A stretch of DNA of 64,000 bases from Agapanthus africanus. Lineage: Eukaryota; Streptophyta; Magnoliopsida; Asparagales; Amaryllidaceae. Shown here piece by piece: positions 1-9,607 of the stretch. The notes beneath the pieces were generated by a model. The model saw nothing but the letters and a program-made list of their open reading frames with translations. It was not told the origin of the DNA and searched no databases. The DNA is taken from the NCBI GenBank assembly GCA_030015575.1, contig CM057344.1, forward strand, positions 599,362,410 to 599,426,409. Direction: 5' to 3'. Position numbers and translations under genes: made by a program. How positions within the stretch are numbered: position 1 is the first letter of the stretch; each line of letters starts with the position of its first letter.

Positions 1-79
1 GTATTGGGTTCAATACCTAACTACAAAAGAATCAAACCCGATCAACCTAAATCCTATGGCTCTGATACCAAAGAAACCC
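1..79 (-). mobile_element. Internal leader fragment of a minus-strand Ty3/gypsy element
   Basis: Only 79 bases of the internal region are present. It lies next to the LTR that starts at 80 and carries the primer site at 58-70, so on the minus strand the order is LTR, 9-nt gap, primer site, leader. The coding part would lie to the left of the window. Confidence 0.6.
58..70 (-). promoter_or_regulatory. Primer-binding site, initiator-tRNA type
   Basis: The minus strand reads TGGTATCAGAGCC. This is the usual initiator-methionine tRNA primer site of plant chromoviruses and Copia elements. It lies 9 nt inside the LTR edge TGTCACGCC at 80. Confidence 0.75.
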
Positions 80-1006
80 TGTCACGCCCCGCTTCCCAGA
101 GTGCGCTAAAATAGGTACGTGACAGAGCCAACCATGCTACCTGTTGATTTGATGAATTTCTCGATTGGGATGTAAAAGTATCAATTCAAATGATCCCCGA
201 TAACGGTTTCATTTGATCGATAAGAGTTTCTTGTGTAGGTCTTTAGAAAATTATGTAGATAGAAATCACAACCAAAGAATTGTTTTGACCGCAATCAACT
301 ACGGTGTCAGTTGTAGATCGTAAGCGAGTGCGGATCGTCCACAGGGATTGTGTGATTCGTTTCAATGTTTGATTTGTTTGAATTGAAAAGTTAATTGAAA
401 AGAGAAGAAAACATGATTCAAGATTTATCAAATGTTTCAAGTGTCACTATTCTAATCAAGAATCAAGAAAATGATAAACATCAAGAATCGAGTTTCTTTG
501 AATTCCAATCACTTAAGGGTTTCAAGATTTGAAGTATAATGCTCGTAGGAATCGATTAGATTGTAGATGTGATGAAGACTCAAGATTACGATTTCTTATC
601 CATTAGCGAATTGATACTAACTCGATGTCGATTGATCGAGGTTTAAGGATCTTGCGAAGAATTAGGGTTCTTCGTCCTATCCTTTGTCCTTTCGATGAAT
701 CACATTCGCTAGATAGCTTCTTGAAGATACAATGATCGATTCTTGAATTTCTAGATCGTGCGAAAAGAATCAAGAACCCATTTCACATCAATCTAGATCA
801 TCGATCATTCTATTTTCAAGAATTTACAATTGCTATAAGACTTAAGAAAATGTTTAAAGATTTGTCAACACCATCATTCTACAATCATCTCGATTCCTTC
901 ACGAGCGGAGTTTATTCACACATCATCACAAAGAATACATTCAAGAATTGAAAAGAAATCATGATGCTAGAATTGAAATGTAAACAAGTTTAAAGAATCT
1001 TCACCT

Positions 1007-1012
1007 TTATTA
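1007..1012 (-). terminator. Poly(A) signal AATAAA of the minus-strand LTR
   Basis: AATAAA on the minus strand, about 300 nt downstream of the predicted transcript start. This spacing fits an R region. Confidence 0.4.
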
Positions 1013-1340
1013 CATCAACAAGAATTTACAACTCTCAAGAATTACAAGAGGAAGGAACATCGCTCGTTGAATCTTGCATCGCTCAGCTTCTTGAGTCTTG
1101 GATCGCTTCAACCTCGTGCTCCGATGAAGTCCGGCTTTGCTTCTAAAGGGTTGTAGAAGACTTGCTTGGCTTGAACTCCATGAATCTTGAAGTGGGTATT
1201 TGTGGATTGGATTAGGGTTAGGGTTTGGAGGTGGTTGTTGTTGGGTAGAAGAAGAACTAGGGTTTCTACTCAACAACAATGAATGAATCAATGAATGGAT
1301 CAATTGAATGAATACCCTTTTACAAGTGAGCCTAGGGTCC

Positions 1341-1350
1341 TATTTATAGA
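1341..1350 (-). promoter_or_regulatory. TATA box of the minus-strand LTR
   Basis: The minus strand reads TCTATAAATA, followed by GGACCCTAGGCTCACT about 10 nt on. It is the only strong TATA motif in this LTR and would start leftward transcripts near 1310. Confidence 0.55.
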
Positions 1351-2631
1351 TTTCCCAAACCCTAGGCCTTGAGTTTGAAATAGAAGTTCCCTCCAAAAGT
1401 TTGTTGAAAGACTTCTAGAAGTAGTTAGTTAGGCTTAGCTTAGGGTTTAAGCTAGGGTTTAGGGAGAAGCTTCTAGAATACAATGCTAGTTTAGTGTAGA
1501 TCCAAGGGTTTGCTGATCTGGCAGAAGGTTCTGGGGTCTTCTGGAATTTCACATGTCTTTATGAAGTGTGGGCCCTGAGAGAAGCATTGCGCATCAAAAA
1601 TTTAGGGATGATGTGGCATAACTGCCGCGGTTCAGCGGCAATGTCTGGCTTAGGCCGCGGAACCGCGGCCATTTAGCTGAGTTGTGGCTTCATCTCTCTT
1701 GTGTTGTCTTCTTGTGGCTTCATCTCTCTTGTGTCTTCAGGTGTCTTTTGTGATATATTGAATTCCTGAATGCCCTCTAGATCAATACCAGATTGCAAAT
1801 CCTTGAGTTGGCGTATCTTTTAGCGGTGTAAATTTGAGCAAGCTTCTGATTTTCCTGCACGGACTTCGAAACACAAGTTGCGATATATCGAAATGATGCC
1901 AAGCTATGAAATGCAGTTAATTTCCCTAGAAATGCCGGTTTTAAGGTCTAACACATGTAATCTGATATTTTGCAACAGTTTTGCTAATATGTGCTATATG
2001 AATGCCGAACACTTCTATATGAATGCAACTGATAGGGAAATTGCCGGTTAAAAGATGCAATATTTTCGACTGATCACCTGTGGATAGGAAATATCCCTCC
2101 ACGGTCACATTACGGCTGTAGAGATATCAAGAACAGTAATAAACTATCTAACACATGTCTATAAGCCAGAATAAACGAGTCATGAAATAAAATAATGCGG
2201 AAGCAAAAGATCCAATACAATAATAATCTGGAACGTACGTCCCATAATGCAGGCTCACATCAGGAATGAAAATACTGAAAGGAAACTAAACTAAACTAAT
2301 AACAGGTCCTCACTGCTCAGCCTGTTGATCAAAATACTCTTGGACTGCCTGCGATAAGGATAAGGGATCTGAGCCATGCAAAACCCAGACGTCAGTGCGT
2401 CATAATATCAATAATTCTAAGCAAGCAGGATGCGATGAAATATACAGGCATGAAGTATGGACAGTAACAAGCCATCAGTAGCAAGTAAACCGTAACATGA
2501 ATATATATCAGTGAACAGGATATAAACAGGCAAAGTGCAGTGAGTAGTCTAAACTGTGCTATATGGTTATCTACTCTATAGTTATTCGAAATCAATTAAT
2601 GTAATCCTCATCGTAACCCATCGGTCTATGC

Positions 2632-2711
2632 CCCGTTCAACCCCACGGGACCACGATAACAAGATATGATAGACTGTGATTCTATGTCCCGTTCAACCCC
2701 ACGGGACCACG
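2632..2711. repeat. Duplicated CCCGT..ACGGG hairpin in LTR U3
   Basis: CCCGTTCAACCCCACGGGA occurs twice about 56 bp apart (near 2632 and 2688), each followed by CCACG. Each copy forms a 5-bp stem with an 8-nt loop. Confidence 0.7.
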
Positions 2712-2939
2712 GAAACAAGAAGTAATAGACTTTTGAGTTACGTTCAGATACATTCTTGATTTCCCCATACCCCCAAGGTTATGTGTGTAAGTCAGGTATT
2801 GATAAATCTAGAGCTAATGCCAAAACAGGATCAAGCAGGTACAAGTTTGTCTGTATAGACAACAGGAAATGTCCGTAGGGACAACAGGTCAAGATTGTCA
2901 GCATTAGTAACAAGATCAGGTAACATGTCAAGCTGTGAT

Positions 2940-3062
2940 ACATCAGGTCATGTCAGGTGGTGTACATGTATCAAGTCATGTTAAGTAGTGCACAGGTATC
3001 AAGTCATGTCAGTAGTAGTGTATCAAGTCATGTCAAGTAGTGCACAAGTGTCAAGTGGGTGC
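2940..3062. repeat. Imperfect tandem repeat in LTR U3
   Basis: Three to four copies of a 30-40 bp unit with core TATCAAGTCATGTCAAGTAG and GTGCACA. Divergent copies sit on both sides. Confidence 0.55.
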
Positions 3063-3777
3063 TCATAATCAAACTGTAACAAGTATGGGTGCACAAAATC
3101 AAGTATGGAGTACTAATATAACAATAAAATGAAATAATGTGACATGGTATGCAAATAGATATAAAATCAATGATATGGATGCACAATTATCGATTAGGGT
3201 TGCATTTATAGTTCCCATACTAATTAGGATGCACTTTATTAAACATGGGGTGTTAATATCATAGTATTATGTATTAATGTGATCTATAGATGCAGTTATA
3301 TACATTTTAAATGAGATGGATGCAAACGGGTATCCGAAAACAGTAAAACTGTAAAATGGTAATGTGGGATGTACAACTAAGCAATATGAGATATAAACAT
3401 TCCATTGGGTACAATATATTATAATATAGTATGTAACAAGATAGGTTTGCATGCGCTAGATGTAAAGTAACACGTACGGATGCAGACGGATGTCGAAAAA
3501 CTGTAAATGTAAACATGGGGTGCATAATTTGAAATACCAGTATTATATTTATTAAAATAAATATATATAAAGTAATGTAGGATGTAGCAAGATAAACTTG
3601 CCTAGACGGATCAAGAAATGGATATGTATGGTACGTCCGACGTCGGCAAAAAGTCGCGACGCACGCACGGCACACGGAACGGGTCCAAGTAACGCACGAG
3701 GGTGATCACGCGGGTAAGATACGCTGTCTGGATCGTCGGTGTTCCCTGATTAAAAATCAGGAGAGGCTTCAGAAGAG

Positions 3778-4050
3778 GCATCACGTGTTCACACGTGACC
3801 AGTTGTCACGTGTTGGCACGCGACGCTCAAAAGCAGCGGCAAAAAGCACATTCAAGAAAAAGCTCCAGAAAAGGCATCACGTGCTCACACGTGACCAGTG
3901 GTCACGTGTTGGCACGTGATGGTTAAGCAGCGGCCAGAGTACAGAGCGCAGAAGAAGAGAAGCCCATTCCAGGGGTCACGTGCCTACACGTGACTAGGGG
4001 TCACGTGCCTACACGTGACCGGGGATCACGTGGCCACACGTGACCGGCTT
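3778..4050. promoter_or_regulatory. Array of paired G-boxes (CACGTG) in U3
   Basis: Repeated TCACGTG-N3/4-CACGTGA units, i.e. two CACGTG hexamers as inverted arms around a 3-4 nt centre (TTCA, CTCA, CCTA). There are about six pairs upstream of the TATA box at 4386. CACGTG is the core bound by plant bZIP and bHLH factors, so this is a plausible enhancer. Which factors bind cannot be told from sequence. Confidence 0.7.
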
Positions 4051-4385
4051 TAAGAGGCTTATTCTTTAACAGAATTAAATTCTGAAGATAAATCTTTCAA
4101 ATCTTTCCAAAATGAAGAAGGATTATCTAAAACCGTTGGATTAAAAATCTAAAGGTGATTAAATATCACCAATTTATGGAAAAATCTTGGACTTGGAAAG
4201 ATTTCCCCCTAAATCTAACCAAAATAACAAGGGGATATCTTTGGATTTAAAATTCAATGGTGAATATAATTCACCTAAAAATCTAAGGGCCCAGATTAAT
4301 GATGAAGATAAATCAAATCTCCCAATGAATAAATCAAATCTCTCAATGAGAGATTTACTAAGCAGATTGATTCTTTTCCTTCTCC

Positions 4386-4393
4386 TATAAATA
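4386..4393 (+). promoter_or_regulatory. TATA box of the 5' LTR
   Basis: TATAAATA within CTCCTATAAATAGGGG. Matching sites occur at 21935 and 41361 (element 2 LTRs) and 45590 (shared LTR). Transcription would start near 4420. Confidence 0.75.
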
Positions 4394-4506
4394 GGGGCCA
4401 AGAAAAGAAGGGAAGGAACTTTTTTTTCTGGACTTTTGGACCTCTTTCTTTTGATACACAAAGAGAAAGAGATATAGAGCCTTTGATTCTCTGCAAAAGG
4501 AAAATC

Positions 4507-4516
4507 TTAGGTAAGA
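4507..4516 (+). promoter_or_regulatory. Candidate leader splice donor
   Basis: TTAG|GTAAGA, a near-consensus donor about 120 nt downstream of the TATA box. It is conserved in all four Tat LTRs (22046, 41473 region, 45714). It pairs with a TGCAG acceptor just before the gag ATG (6846, 24833, 48049), with TACTAAG 20-30 nt upstream as a possible branch site. Splicing would remove U5 and the primer site. Inference only. Confidence 0.45.
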
Positions 4517-4534
4517 AAAGAAAAGGGAGGCTTC

Positions 4535-5000
4535 AGAGGAGAATTTAATTCTCAAAAGAGTTTAACTCTTATATAAAGAAAAGAACTTAGTTCTTTCTCT
4601 GGTGGAGGATCTGAAAAGTGGACATCTCCCCACGAATTGAGAATTTAATTCTCATTGGGTTGAGATCCTGCCATGCAGATCTAAAACACAGAGGAGGAAC
4701 TGAGTTTTAAGAATTTAATTCTTACAAAGTGATAGGAATTCAATTCCTTTGAGATAAAATTAGGGTTTAACCCTATGTTATAGGAATTTAATTCCTTCAA
4801 AATGAACAGAACCAGGGTTTAACCCTAATTGAGAACAGAATTCTCTCAAACTCACAGGAATTTAATTCCCTTAAGAAAAGAAATTAAGGTTTAACCCTAT
4901 TAAGAATATAATTCTTCAGAAGAAAACAGGAATTTAATTCCTCTAAAATTTTGTCGCTAGGGTTTAACCCTATGAAGAATTTAATTCTTAAAAGATGAAC
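4535..5000. repeat. TTTAA-centred palindrome array
   Basis: About 16 odd-length palindromes with a single central base: GAGAATTTAATTCTC, AGAGTTTAACTCT, AGAACTTAGTTCT, AGGAATTTAATTCCT, TAGGGTTTAACCCTA, AAGAATTTAATTCTT. Arms vary from copy to copy but stay complementary. A lone member (CAGAATTAAATTCTG) sits near 4070, before the TATA box. Confidence 0.85.
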
Positions 5001-5029
5001 AGACCTTTAAAACATGCAAAGAACCAGAG

Positions 5030-5335
5030 TCACGTGCTACCATGCGACTACTGCAAAGATCCATAACAAAAGAACTTAGAGGCAATGCCTCACGTGCCCC
5101 ACGTGATCTCTAAAAGCACACAGAGAAAAAGACAAAAGAAACAGAAAAGAGCTCTAGGGCGCCCTCACGTGTCAACACGTGACCCCTAGTGAGCATTCTA
5201 ACAGATCAAAGCATGAGCCCCCATCACGTGCCCACACGTGATGGCTTCCAGAATTAAAAGTGCTAAACACTTATCTGTAGAACAAAATAAAGGGAGTCAG
5301 GGCGCTCTCACATGTCCACACGTGACCCCTCTCTC
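5030..5335. repeat. Second CACGTG inverted-repeat block
   Basis: Spaced pairs such as CTCACGTGTCAACACGTGAC and CATCACGTGCCCACACGTGA, about 70-90 bp apart, downstream of the transcript start. They are separated by A-rich or mixed spacers. Confidence 0.75.
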
Positions 5336-5522
5336 CTTAGTGTTTAACACTAGACTGGAGATTTTGTTCCTAGTGTTTAACACTGATTTGCTTAGTGTTT
5401 AACACTAATTTGAAAACTCTGCTCCCAGTGTTCAACACTTATTATCTTTTAGTGTTTAACACTAACTTGTTAATCTTATTCCCAGTGTTCAACACTGTTG
5501 GTCTCTAGTGTTTAACACTAGT
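5335..5522. repeat. AGTGTTTAACACT palindrome array
   Basis: Seven palindromes alternating TTAGTGTTTAACACTAA and CCAGTGTTCAACACT types, about 25-30 bp apart. The outer flanking base pair switches between T-A and C-G while complementarity is kept. Confidence 0.85.
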
Positions 5523-5814
5523 TTTAGCCCAATTGGCTAAGTTTCCAGAGGCAAAGCCTCTCCTTCAATGAACCAACAGAGGGCCAATATCCCAAACATG
5601 ATTGGACTTAGCCCAAGCTGGCCATAAGTCCTCAATTCAAACTTAACTGGGCCAATGGGCTTATAATATAATGATTGATCTTAGTTTCCAAATTGGACTA
5701 CAGATCACTTAATCTACCTTGGTTCAAGGGTACATCTCTTCACTCCTTTGATACTTGTCGTTGTAATTCCTCAACGTCTTCAAAGAGGTGACGGGTCCCG
5801 ATGACCACACATTG

Positions 5815-6165
5815 ATACGGACTGTGGGGTCCTTAAACTCAAGGACTATGAAGTCCTTAACCTTGACCGTGATGTCTTAAAACTAATATTGGACTGTGGA
5901 GTCCTTAAATCCACGGACTATGAGGTCCTTAACCTTGACCATAATGTCTTAAAACTAACATCGGACTGTGGAGTCCTTAAATCCATGGACTATGAGGTCC
6001 TTAACCTTGACCGTGATGTCTTAAAACTAACATCGGACTGTGGAGCCCTTAAATCCACGGACTACGACGTCCTTAACCTTGACCGCAACGTCTTAAAACT
6101 AACAGTGGACCGCAATGTCCTCAAACTACCTACGGACCACTATGTCCCTAAACTGGAACAATAGA
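5815..6165 (+). repeat. 72-bp repeat made of GGAC-N6-GTCC hairpin units (LTR copy)
   Basis: The 72-bp unit is three sub-units of 22-26 bp: GGACTGTGGAGTCC, GGACTATGAGGTCC and GACCGTGATGTC, each followed by TTAAA or TTAAC. Each sub-unit can form a 3-5 bp stem. The + frame is open because 72 is a multiple of 3 (24-residue repeat, DCGVLKSTDYEVLNLDRDVL). I regard that frame as incidental. The same unit recurs after pol at 18100-18535. Confidence 0.85.
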
Positions 6166-6455
6166 GCCCCCAAATGCTCTTTTGTCGGATCTAAACGATC
6201 ACGTTAAGTTGATCTTAGTCTAAAAACTAGACTAACGTATCCTTAATAAACGTTTATGTCGATATTAGTCTCAAACATGGCTAACGTATCCTTAAACACA
6301 ACCCCCAAACCCAAATCTAAGATAATACGGATTTGGACTAGTCCACGCCCTACGGGCGACAACATAACTCAGTCTCCGTATACAATCCACGGGCAACCAA
6401 ACACAAATCAGACACACACAACACGAAGTGACCATCTGGAGAAGGAGAGAGTTGT

Positions 6456-6543
6456 TACCGCAATGCGGTAGCGTAATTAACTGCAGGGGCTTGCGCCTGC
6501 AGGGAAGAGCGTCCCCACAATCAAAAACCCCTCAAGCGAGGGG
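6456..6543 (+). promoter_or_regulatory. Three-hairpin block in U5 before the primer site
   Basis: TACCGC-AAT-GCGGTA, CTGCAGG-ggcttgcg-CCTGCAG and CCCCTC-AAGC-GAGGGG lie in a row about 170 nt before the primer site. The block is conserved in all four Tat LTRs (24440-24527 in the 5' LTR of element 2). The placement suits an RNA packaging or priming structure. That role is inferred. Confidence 0.5.
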
Positions 6544-6713
6544 GAATCTGACGAAGTCTGCTACATCGGACGCATCCATTCAAACCTTCGATACATGGTG
6601 CCATAAATCAACTTGGCATCTTCGGAGAGGTGGACGGATAGCACCAATTAGCATCTGCCCCGAATTTCAGGCAAGACGTCCAGTCGCGCCGTCTTTCGGA
6701 TGGGAACAGATTC

Positions 6714-6732
6714 TGGCACGCCCGGTGGGACC
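6714..6732 (+). promoter_or_regulatory. Primer-binding site of element 1
   Basis: TGGCACGCCCGGTGGGACC, 5 nt after the LTR end GGGAACA. It is identical at 24701-24719 and nearly so after 47911. I recall this motif from Tat-group elements such as cinful and RIRE2. I do not assign the tRNA. Confidence 0.75.
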
Positions 6733-6861
6733 TTTTCCTCTTTCCACTCCACACTTCTTGTGTCGTGATTCGCGAACCAATCGCGGTTTGCTAATGGTTG
6801 CCCGTGGGTTTCGAAGTACTAAGACTTGGAGTTTCGCTTGGTGCAGAAAGCAAGAGGATCA

Positions 6862-9607
6862 ATGGCTGACAACTGCTCGAACTGCTCTGCAAATGCAACC
6901 GACGCTCCGCCTCACCTGGAGGTGTAGCATATGGACCGCAGGCTGCTTCCCTATTCACTATGCATGTGGAACAAATGACTCAAGCTACCACCGGTCTATT
7001 CTTTGGGACCATGCTCCCGCCGGTGAACGTTAACATCCCAAAGCCCGTACCGGAAGCTTCAAAGAGGTCGGTCTTTGATCGACTTGCTACTCCCACGGTC
7101 CCTCTCAGCGGGTCGTCCAACTCCTCGGTCTTCACCAGACTGAGCCTGAACTCCAAAGGGCCCGCCAAAAAGCCCATGATACCTGAGAAGGCCATCCCAA
7201 AGAGGACAGCTGCTCCTGAAGCCGTCAAGACGGCTTCACCTCCCAGAGGGTCGGTCTTCGCAAGACTGACTACCCCCATTCCCGCTCCCGCTCAGAAATC
7301 TGTAGCTTCTCAATGAACGTCAGTCTTCAAGAGGCTGACACCGGCAGCAGCCCCTCCCCAGAACAGGAGGCAAGACGAAGCCGTTGCTGAATCCATCCCA
7401 ACTACCCGTCATGCCCGACGTCGCCACTGGCGCCGGATAAGGAAGACTGGGGGCAACTCCCCCTCCGGACTAACTCCACCGGCTCCAACGGTGGAAATTG
7501 AGGCTGCTGTTCCAACCGCGAACAGCTTCGAGCTGCTGAACAGGGTACGCAGAAATTCGCCAACTGCGGTTCTCAAAAGATCCCCTCCACCTGCGGAGAA
7601 CGTTACAGAAACAAAGCCGGAGCAGCCTCCTCAACGGCTGTCCTCCAAAATTTATAAACTCTGGCGGAAGGTTCAAGAATCCGTAATTAACCAAGATCAC
7701 TCTCGTCAACAGAAAAAGGCGAAGGTGCAGGAAGAAAAGAACCGTCACGTCAAACAACAAAGGATGACAACCACTTGGGTGCCTGCTGCAACGACTTCCT
7801 CCACGTCGACTACTCAAAAGAGAAGAAGGCCGGATAGAGTCCCCAGTCCTGCAGCAAATGTCAAGGACAATAAACCGAAACGCCCTAAGTCTGGGGGCAT
7901 GATGGTGCATACGGTATACATGGCGTTGCGAAAAGAGGACAGCCGTGCATCCACGGGTCATAGGCCACTTACACGGTCAATGACCAAAGCTCAGGAGCAA
8001 CAGTAGAAGCTCCAAGAAATGATGAACGCGATGGCCGCACTCACTGGGCCGAAAGAAAGCCCCGAAGCGTCATCTGATCAACGCCAGGAGCAAGAAACTG
8101 ACGCTGAATTCCTTCGCAGGATATTGGAGAAGAAGGATAAAGAGGCTGCTGAACAAGTAGCCAACATACAGCGAATGGCCCTCCTGTTTCAAGATATGGT
8201 GGGAATGATGATCCAACAAGATTCTCCTGCTGAATATCCTCCAATCGTCCCTGAAGACGACAGGGGAGAAACGTCAAATCCTCCACCGGCTCTGTCAACA
8301 GCCAAGGAGGAGACAATCTCCAAAGCTGACCTAGACGAATATATAGCTCAGCAGATACGGGTTCACCAGGCGACTGAGGCAGATGGTCAAGTTGTCAGAA
8401 CAGGGCGACCATATCCGAGCTGGTATGACCAGATCAAGTATCCGCCGGGCTATACAATACCGAAATTTCATGTCTATAAGGGGACGGGCAATCCCCACCA
8501 GCACGTTGCCCAGTGCAGGGCACTTTGCGGCAACACCGGCGGTGATGATAAATTGTTGCTTCGCCAGTTCGTCGGTAGCTTGTCAGAAACGGTGTTCGAG
8601 TGGTACTCTGAGCTCCTAAATGACTCTATTAAAACATTTGCGGAGATAGAGCTGCTGTTTACCCAGCGTTTCGCAAGCGCCTGCGAACGTATCCTGATAA
8701 CGGCATTGATTAATGCCAGGGTGAAACCAGGTGAGACGTGGGTCCAGTACGCTATACGCTGGCGAAACTTGTGGTCAGAATATAAACAACGCATTGAGGA
8801 GGCGCCCGTGGTGGGTATGTTCGTGGGTACGCTAGATCCCCATGCAACTATCTCACAGTTCATGATGTTTTTTAAGCCAACCACGTTCCAGGCTTTGATC
8901 GACAAGTTGGCCCAGATGGACCAGATGGGTCACAGACCGTCTCCCCCGAAACCAGAACCTCGGAATGACAAGGGTAAAGGGAAGGCAACCTTCTTTGCGA
9001 ACGCTCAGCAGCAGCCCAGTGCCCCAAAGCTGGCGGATCAGCTGGAAGAAAGACGGCGGTATTACAAAGAGAAAATGAAGCGCCCATACTCATTCCCGCG
9101 GGATAAGACGAAGAGGCTATTCGAGCTGGCAATACGCAACAGGCTTATCAACTTGCTAAACCCAAGGCGACCGCCGCAACCCAGTGAGATGAATAACCCA
9201 ACGGTAAGCCATCCGATTGAGGATTGCTTCGTCTTCAAAGGATGGATTGAAGATCAATACCTACAGGGCAAGTTTGCGCTGTCCGAGAAGTGGAAGGTGA
9301 ACCCGCCACAACCTCACACTGCCAAGAAGACGGACACACCGGGGGCAACTTGTTCTTTCATTGAAGAAGCTCCATGGGAAATCGTGCTTTCAGAAAAAAC
9401 CAAGAGGATGCTGAACGATCTTAAAACATGCCCGACGATCAGGTGGAAGAACCCGCTGGAACCCCAGATAATTGAAGGGATGCTGAAGCCGCGCCCAACT
9501 CCGAAGATCAGTAGTGATAGCCCGAGCACTCACAACCAGCCGTCGAAATCTTCAAAGAAAAAGAAGAAGAAATCTAAGAAGCCCGTGAAGCCGGGTGACA
9601 AGCGCAC
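6862..9607 (+). pseudogene. gag of element 1, decayed
   Basis: Structural capsid polyprotein of a Tat element. I take ATG 6862 as the start because the equivalent ATG opens the reading frame in element 3 (48065) and sits 15 nt after a conserved TGCAG. The N-terminal part repeats SVFxRL (near 7068, 7125, 7251 and 7320). A basic, proline-rich stretch follows, then the capsid core at about 8390-8930 with GNPHQHV, VGSLSETVFEWY and LFTQRF. The C-terminal zinc-knuckle-like C-x2-H-x4-H-x4-C site is lost through a 21-bp in-frame deletion near 9200. Other breaks are a 4-bp deletion near 6893, TGA at 7314 (CGA in element 3), TAG at 8004 (CAG in element 3) and a 1-bp deletion near 9607. Confidence 0.85.

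Larger units (their letters stand above)
80..3739 (-). mobile_element. Chromovirus-type (Tekay-like) LTR, minus strand, truncated by element 1
   Basis: The edge at 80 reads TGTCACGCCCCG. It adjoins a minus-strand primer site, so this is the U5 end of a leftward-reading LTR. A TATA box (1350 to 1341) and a downstream AATAAA (1012 to 1007) place R at roughly 1310-990, U5 at 990-80, and U3 from 1310 past 3739. The U3 side has a duplicated CCCGTTCAACCCCACGGG hairpin and AT-rich repeats, as I recall from Tekay-type LTRs. The outer end is not visible because element 1 starts at 3740. A 97-codon minus-strand ORF at 1010-1303 lies in the transcribed part of the LTR and I do not treat it as a gene. 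Lineage is by pattern recognition only; the LTR call itself is firmer. Confidence 0.65.
3740..6708 (+). repeat. 5' LTR of element 1 (2969 bp)
   Basis: Starts TGTTCCC and ends GGGAACA, a perfect 7-bp terminal inverted repeat. It is followed 5 nt later by the primer site. It aligns along its length with 44919-47911. Order inside: G-box array (3778-4050), TATA (4386), splice-donor-like site (4510), TTTAA palindromes (4535-5000), second CACGTG block (5030-5335), AGTGTTTAACACT array (5335-5522), GGAC-N6-GTCC repeats (5815-6165), and three hairpins just before the end. Confidence 0.92.

Noticed and set aside
1010..1303. 97-codon minus-strand ORF as a gene
   Set aside because: Lies between the TATA box and poly(A) signal of an LTR, has low-complexity Pro/Ser/Gln content and no recognisable domain.
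4760..4980. TAGGGTTTA motifs as interstitial telomere repeats
   Set aside because: They occur singly as part of TAGGGTTTAACCCTA palindromes and never as tandem TTTAGGG.
6428..7033. 201-codon + frame across the LTR border
   Set aside because: Overlaps the U5 hairpins and primer site and is out of frame with gag; similar shadows occur at 47631-48134 only because the LTR edge is conserved.
8474..8905. Minus-strand frames opposite gag and pol
   Set aside because: Mirror frames of well-supported sense domains, with no domain or start context of their own.
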